From positions 124,645-136,662 of the forward strand of contig ML986714.1 in NCBI GenBank assembly GCA_010094045.1: a stretch of 12,018 bases of DNA, in the 5' to 3' direction. The notes under the pieces are model-generated. The model ran no database searches and had not been told where the DNA came from. It saw only the letters and a list, made by a program, of their open reading frames with translations. The translations under genes and the position numbers were made by a program. This DNA comes from Lojkania enalia (taxonomy: Eukaryota > Ascomycota > Dothideomycetes > Pleosporales). Positions 7,426-12,018 of the stretch are shown here, piece after piece (the stretch's first letter is position 1; each line of letters begins with the position of its first letter).

Positions 7426-7539
7426 GGGGTATATTAGCTAATATCCAGCGTAATATCCGGCGTAATATCGACTGTAATATCGTACGTCGATATCTAATAC
7501 AGCTCGGTAGACTAGCCGAAAATCCCTATAATATACCCC
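7426..7539. repeat. 11-bp perfect inverted repeat in copia LTR/PPT
   Basis: GGGGTATATTA at 7426-7436 is the exact reverse complement of TAATATACCCC at 7529-7539. The right arm straddles the PPT/LTR boundary and the left arm lies inside the LTR, enclosing the 12-bp repeat array. A hairpin is possible; a function is not known to me. Confidence 0.75.
7439..7486. repeat. 12-bp periodic repeat x4 in copia LTR
   Basis: TAATATC occurs at 7439, 7451, 7463 and 7475, an exact 12-bp period over four units; the last five bases of each unit vary (CAGCG, CGGCG, GACTG, GTACG). It lies upstream of the TATA-like motif in the direction of copia transcription, where enhancer-like repeats are common in LTRs. 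That role is inference. Confidence 0.8.
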
Positions 7540-7550
7540 CCCAGCTTTAA
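7536..7550 (-). other. Copia polypurine tract
   Basis: On the minus strand TTAAAGCTGGGGGGG directly precedes the LTR start at 7535. A second G-run (AGGGGG, minus strand, about 7704-7712) lies further upstream and is less well placed. Confidence 0.65.
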
Positions 7551-7751
7551 CTATAAAGGAGAAGCTGCGTCGAAAAAAAATAAAGGTAGATACTATATTA
7601 AAAGAGGTAAATTGTATAGAGTAACTAGTAGTAGAGCTAAATACGCTTGTAGAAATATTAATTTAATGTAATATAGGGTGAGTTATAATCAATTTTTAAT
7701 TACCCCCTAAGATTCTTATTAGTAATCGATTTATTTAGCTGATAGAAATTC

Positions 7752-10700
7752 CTAAGATTCGATTCTAGCTAAAATATCTTCTATTTTCAGTTGCTTAATA
7801 AACCTTTAATATTATTATAGTTGTAGAACTTTTATAAAGCTGTTAGCTAGTATTAGATTTGTTAGTTACTAACTAATTATAAGTTTCTACTCTACTACTT
7901 CTTAACGTAGCTAGTGCTGGTATATATCTATATAGTAAAGTTTGGTATTAAAACGTTTAGATAGCTTATTTACAATATCTACTATTTGTTAATTATTATA
8001 AAGTAGTACTAGTTATATATTAATATAGAAGTATAGTAAAGTAAAGGCCTTCTACTACTACTCTATTTCTAATCCAGCAACTAATAGTACTAATAATTCT
8101 ACTTTAGTAGTCGATTTTATAACCGTATACTAAATTAAGGCTTTTCAATTAATTAGCATCTTAAAAAGTAGAAATATATAGCTATAAGAACTTCGACAAG
8201 TATTAAGATTATTGCTAAAGGCTGTATTAAATATACTATAGAATAGTAATTACTTTATAGAGTTAATATAATTAGTATTACTAATCTAGCTAATAGTAGA
8301 AGTATTTTATATATTATCAGCTGTTACTATAATTACTAAGTACTTTATACTAATTAGATATTACTATACCCTTAAAGCAGCGTTAATATAATAATTGCTA
8401 GAATTCTAGAAGTATTATAATAATATTAAGTATACTCGCGCGATATTAGAGCGTATAAAAACTATAATCTAGGCTAGATAACTAATTAGTTGTTAGTAGT
8501 AAAATATCCTATTAGAAGATTCCTTAGTAGCAGCTGGTAGTATATTCTTGTGTAGAGGCGTACTCAGCGCCTTCTTATTAACCGTAATATTAAATCGCGC
8601 TGCTACCTTATTAAAAAATAAGTCTTATAGCAGCTAAGTCTTATACTACTATATATTATATACGACTTAAACTTCTAGAAACTAATTTAGATCTCTAAGA
8701 GATTGAAATTTATATTTATTACTTAATTACGATTTAAATTTCTACTTAGTAGAGATATTTAATAGGTAAACTAGGATTATAATATTATTAATATAAAAGA
8801 AGATGATCAGCTTATTATTTACGTATAAGTAAGATATTTCTAGTACTATTTTAAGGCCTAATTATCTTAGAGTTCTATCTAGCTTATAATACTAAAGTTT
8901 TAGAGCATCCTTAAAGCTGTATATAGCTTTTTATAGTTGTAGATATTTCTTATACTTATATACGAAACCTTCTAATATATAAATATATATTAACCTGTCT
9001 AATTAGTAGTTAAGAAACGTGTTAATAATATTAAACTAGTATATATCGAGTTTAAAATAAGTTGTAATCGATATTAGAAAGCGAAAGGTTTATACAGCTA
9101 GTATAGCAGTATAGATATCTCTCTATTAAGATTGTAGATTGCTGCATACGACTAATCTAACCTTAAATTTATATAGGAAACCGTCCTTATTAAATTTATA
9201 TGCGAATACCTATATTACTAGAAGAATTTTAGTAGAATCTTAGAGGATTGTTATCTTCTACTAGGTATCTATATCCTCCTACTTCTATAACTTAGTATAA
9301 TAAGCCTTATAGAAGCTAGTACTGAAAGAGTAATTCTTTAGATCCTTATAGTACTTTAATTCTAGTAGAAGCTAATTGTAATAATATTTTCTAATAGTAT
9401 AAGTTTCCTTTATATAATTTACTAGTATTAGCTTACTATTAGATAGTACTATAAAGGTTGTAAAGTATAACTAAAGTAGCTTATAGCTGTATAGAAATTT
9501 ACCTCTCTAGATTATATTATCCTTTAATATTTAGCTACTAATTTCTTCCCTCTACAGGGTATTATTTATTCTTCTTAAGAGTATAGAAGTATAAAAAGGC
9601 GATAGTCGCCATCCTTATAGCAAATTATCGCCAAACGTAGTATTCTTACTATTTACTAGTAGTACTATAGGGGGATTCTAATTCCTTAGTATTAGTACTA
9701 GTATTAATTATAGCGTTAGGAGTCCCTAATTACTAGTAATATCGTCGATTTATTCTTTAAAAATAGTGTTTTCTTGCTAATAGGCTTTCTTACTAATTAA
9801 ATTACTTGCTGACTTAGTAGAAATATCTTAATTAGGTAACTAATCCTTATAGATCGCTTCTACAACTTTAATCGTTTTATTATTACTACTATTAATAGAG
9901 CTTTTAATATTATTAATTTTAAAAAGAATCTTCTCTAGGGATTCTTTTAGCGGATATTCCTCCTCCTTACTAGATATAATATTGCTAAATATAACGTTTC
10001 TAGTATTAAATATCTATTTTAGTTTCGGAATTAGTACTTAGTATATATTCGTACTCCTATATCGTAAGAGTTTCCTAATTAGTACCTACGACGCTAGTTT
10101 ATCGCCTCTTAATAGAGTTTTATCTAGAATATACGCTCGCGATTCTATAACCTAAAAGTAAATAAGAGATAGTTTATAGCTAAAAACAGCCTTATATAGA
10201 GTTTTAAATTAAAAGCTTACAATCAGCGTTCTATTAAGTAGGTATATTACTATATAAGCTAATTTATTAGCGTATTTATTAGAGATATTATCTTCTATTA
10301 TAAGAGTACGCGCGCGGGTTATAATTTAGTACTCTACTTACTCTACTAGACTATTCTACTTAGGCGTATAGGGCGCGCGAGCTTTAATTACAATTCTTTA
10401 ATTAAGTAATACTTCTATAAGTTCTAAAAAGCTTAAGTTATTATCTATATAGATATATATAATCTTTCTTTTATACTATCGTTTAATTTTTACTAATAGT
10501 ATTTTAAAGGCTTTTATAAGGGTAGATTTTAACTAATTATATATCGTAAATCCCTTATACTACTAGAACACCTAATTAACTATATAAAATAGGTATCTCT
10601 TACTATTATAGTACCTTTTATAGTCCTTCTAAAGTTATATAATATTAATCGCGATTCTCTTAAATAGTTTAATAGTTAGGTAAAGCTAACTATACTAGTT

Positions 10701-11770
10701 AATCTACTATAATAACTTCGCTTATATATATATCTAGTAATCTTACTATACTAGTACTTTCTAATCACTTAACTAGATACCCTCAGCTGCCTAAAGTAGG
10801 ACTAATACTAAATCTCTACCTAGGTAGTCTAATAATTAGTATACTTTAGCTAAAGAAATAATTTGTATTATTTACTAGCGATAGAAGAGTTTTTCTTTAA
10901 TTACTATAACTATCTTATATCTAGAAAGTAAATCGAGTAGAGGCCTTTTTACTAGATCTACGTCTAGTAGCTAGTAGCTATTAAACAACTCTAAATAACA
11001 AACGATATTATAGTAATTATACTAGTAAAGATAATCTCTACCTAAGTTAAACTAGATATTCTATTCTTTATTTCTAATTAGAGCTATAATATTAGTTAGT
11101 AACTAAGAGATATAAGTAACTTCTATTAGTTTAATATCCTTTAGGCCTATAGGAGAATTAATTATAATTATAATAGTATCCTATTCTAATATAGGGTATA
11201 TACTACCTCCTACAGCAATTTTATCTTTAGAATTTACTATCTAAGTAGTCTACTAACTAAAAGTTTTAGAGTTGTATATATAGATATTAGAACCTAGATT
11301 AAATATCTATTAATTTAGGATACTAGTTTCTTCTTTCTTAGGGGTAGTACTTGCTAAAAAATTGCCCCTTAAATTACCTAGGTATTTCCCTAGAGGCTAG
11401 TAGCCTTTATAAAAGTTTTACTATTAAACGAGGATTTTAACTTCTTATATTTTTCTATATTTACCTTTAGAGTATTCTTTTTCCTCTAGTTATTCCTATT
11501 TAAAATATTATCTCAGGCTTTTAATATTTCCTAATCTAGTACCTAGTTTAGTAGTCTAATCGATTTATTTATATACTCGCAATTACTCTAGAAGTACTAC
11601 TTCTTATAGAAGTAGAGTAGTAGAGTATATAATTACAAACTAGATTTTTCTTAAAACTATTATATAGTACTATTAGAATTTGCTTAAAGAATTAATAGAT
11701 GTTGTAAAGCTATAAATAAGTTAAGCGCCTTCTATAGATTAAAATATCTATAGTAATTAGTATATCAGTA
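7752..11770 (-). pseudogene. pol: Copia Gag-Pol polyprotein, RIP-inactivated
   Basis: About 1340 codons in one minus-strand frame (lowest codon base divisible by 3). I checked phase at the protease, integrase, RT and RNase H motifs and found no net frameshift. In order: the end of gag with a possible Cys/His cluster near 11382-11417; the protease, its catalytic motif now NLG (11292-11300); the GAG-pre-integrase region (about 10770-11000); the integrase core, with the Asp of a D-N-x block kept at 10443-10445 and a Glu kept in the SLVE block near 10350; the RT (about 8700-9300), with KAIYSFKDALKL and a YINN box (8784-8795, normally YVDD); and the RNase H (about 7800-8240), with KSTTKVELL and a final ANSFIKVL block. 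Catalytic Asp to Asn changes in protease and RT, and many TAA/TAG, show it is dead. The stop at 7752-7754 may be native or RIP-made. Confidence 0.88.
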
Positions 11771-12018
11771 TACTAATTATTTAATTATAAAAATCGATTA
11801 ATTAATCCTACCTAGCTTATTTTTAGCATTAATCAGTACTATATAGATTAGCACCTATACCTTATCTTTCTTAGCAACTATTAGAAGAAAATCCTTTTCT
11901 ACTCTAAAGCTCTAAACTTCTATTAAGCTAGCAGCCTTAGTATAATAGATTATCTAATTCTACTAATTTAGCTACTTCTCTACCTCTCTATTAGTTAGGT
12001 ACTTAAGGAGAGCTTAAT
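11771..12018 (-). pseudogene. gag: Copia gag upstream part, partial and uncertain
   Basis: Upstream of about 11770 (reading on the minus strand) the pol frame becomes hard to follow. A neighbouring frame (lowest codon base equal to 2 modulo 3, about 11790-11940) reads more like protein, with an AASLIEV...KDFLLIVAKKDK stretch. This suggests a small indel near 11780, or a native frame change. From position and order it should be Gag, but I recognise no domain. It runs off the right edge. Confidence 0.4.

Larger units (their letters stand above)
7330..7535 (-). repeat. Copia 3' LTR, about 206 bp
   Basis: On the minus strand it begins TATATTATAGGG right after a G-rich tract and ends TTACTATA at 7330, where gypsy coding sequence resumes. 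TATA...TATA fits TGTA...TACA before RIP. It contains a TATA-like motif, a 12-bp periodic repeat and an 11-bp inverted repeat. The left end is placed from the gypsy frame and is accurate to a few bases. No second copy is available to test it. Confidence 0.65.
7330..12018 (-). mobile_element. Ty1/copia retrotransposon, 5' part off the right edge
   Basis: On the minus strand the order is gag remnant, protease, integrase, reverse transcriptase, RNase H, untranslated tail, polypurine tract and 3' LTR. Integrase before RT is the copia order. The element ends at about 7330 inside the gypsy integrase frame, which continues directly at 7329, so copia is the younger insertion. The 5' LTR and the start of gag are outside the window, so neither LTR divergence nor a target-site duplication can be examined. 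From about 11770 to 7752 the frame is uninterrupted apart from nonsense codons. Confidence 0.9.

Noticed and set aside
9598..9610. GGCGATAGTCGCC hairpin as a terminator or regulatory site
   Set aside because: It is a short 5-bp-stem palindrome inside the copia pol frame, in the linker between integrase and RT, and no regulatory role is expected there.
11579..11620. Zinc knuckle of copia gag
   Set aside because: A Tyr/Cys pattern resembling a knuckle can be read here, but the spacing is off by one or more codons, and the frame differs from the one that carries protease, integrase and RT.
1..12018. CRISPR array, tRNA, rRNA or prokaryotic operon
   Set aside because: No regularly spaced identical repeats with unique spacers, no tRNA-like cloverleaf or conserved rRNA stretch was seen, and all recognised coding remnants are fungal-type transposons.
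1..12018. Giant cargo transposon (Starship) or centromere
   Set aside because: No tyrosine-recombinase captain gene or cargo gene was recognised. An AT-rich RIPed block can occur at centromeres or subtelomeres, but nothing here is specific for either; no telomere repeat is present.

Overview
The window looks like a gene-poor, strongly AT-rich block of a filamentous ascomycete (Pezizomycotina) genome, made of nested, dead transposable elements. From about position 550 to the right end, CpA and TpG are heavily depleted and TpA is in excess; for example, positions 5041-5160 contain no CA and no TG. Reading frames stay recognisable for kilobases but are broken by TAA/TAG at former Gln or Trp codons. 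Catalytic Asp codons read as Asn, and Cys/His codons read as Tyr. This is the signature of repeat-induced point mutation (RIP). No intact protein gene, tRNA, rRNA or CRISPR array is visible. The exact species cannot be told from the sequence.

Layout. (1) 1-290: flanking DNA not visibly RIPed, with one short open frame on the minus strand running off the left edge. (2) 291-1290: left part of a Fot1/pogo-type DNA transposon A (plus strand), with a terminal 17-bp tandem repeat and a transposase cut off before the last catalytic Asp. (3) 1291-4586: a complete 3.3-kb LTR retrotransposon (plus strand) with two 279-bp LTRs, a gag with a destroyed zinc knuckle and a polypurine tract, but no recognisable pol. 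(4) 4587-5817: a second, different Fot1/pogo-type transposon B (minus strand), truncated at both ends. (5) 5818-7329: 3' portion of a Ty3/gypsy chromovirus (minus strand), with LTR, PPT, a tandem-repeat region and an integrase with chromodomain. (6) 7330-12018: 3' portion of a Ty1/copia element (minus strand), with LTR, PPT, RNase H, reverse transcriptase, integrase, protease and part of gag; it runs off the right edge.

How the parts relate: copia interrupts the gypsy integrase frame, and gypsy ends abut the 5' side of pogo B, so the order of insertion was B, then gypsy, then copia. The missing gypsy and B parts should lie beyond the right edge. The LTR element sits between two unrelated, oppositely oriented, truncated pogo elements and has no clear target-site duplication, which suggests a rearrangement rather than a simple insertion.

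I found no new functional system. The points most worth a second look are the gag-only LTR element, its two LTRs (same length, differing only by transitions, including paired CG/TA changes), the RIP boundary inside pogo A, and the ordered repeats in the copia LTR and the gypsy 3' region.
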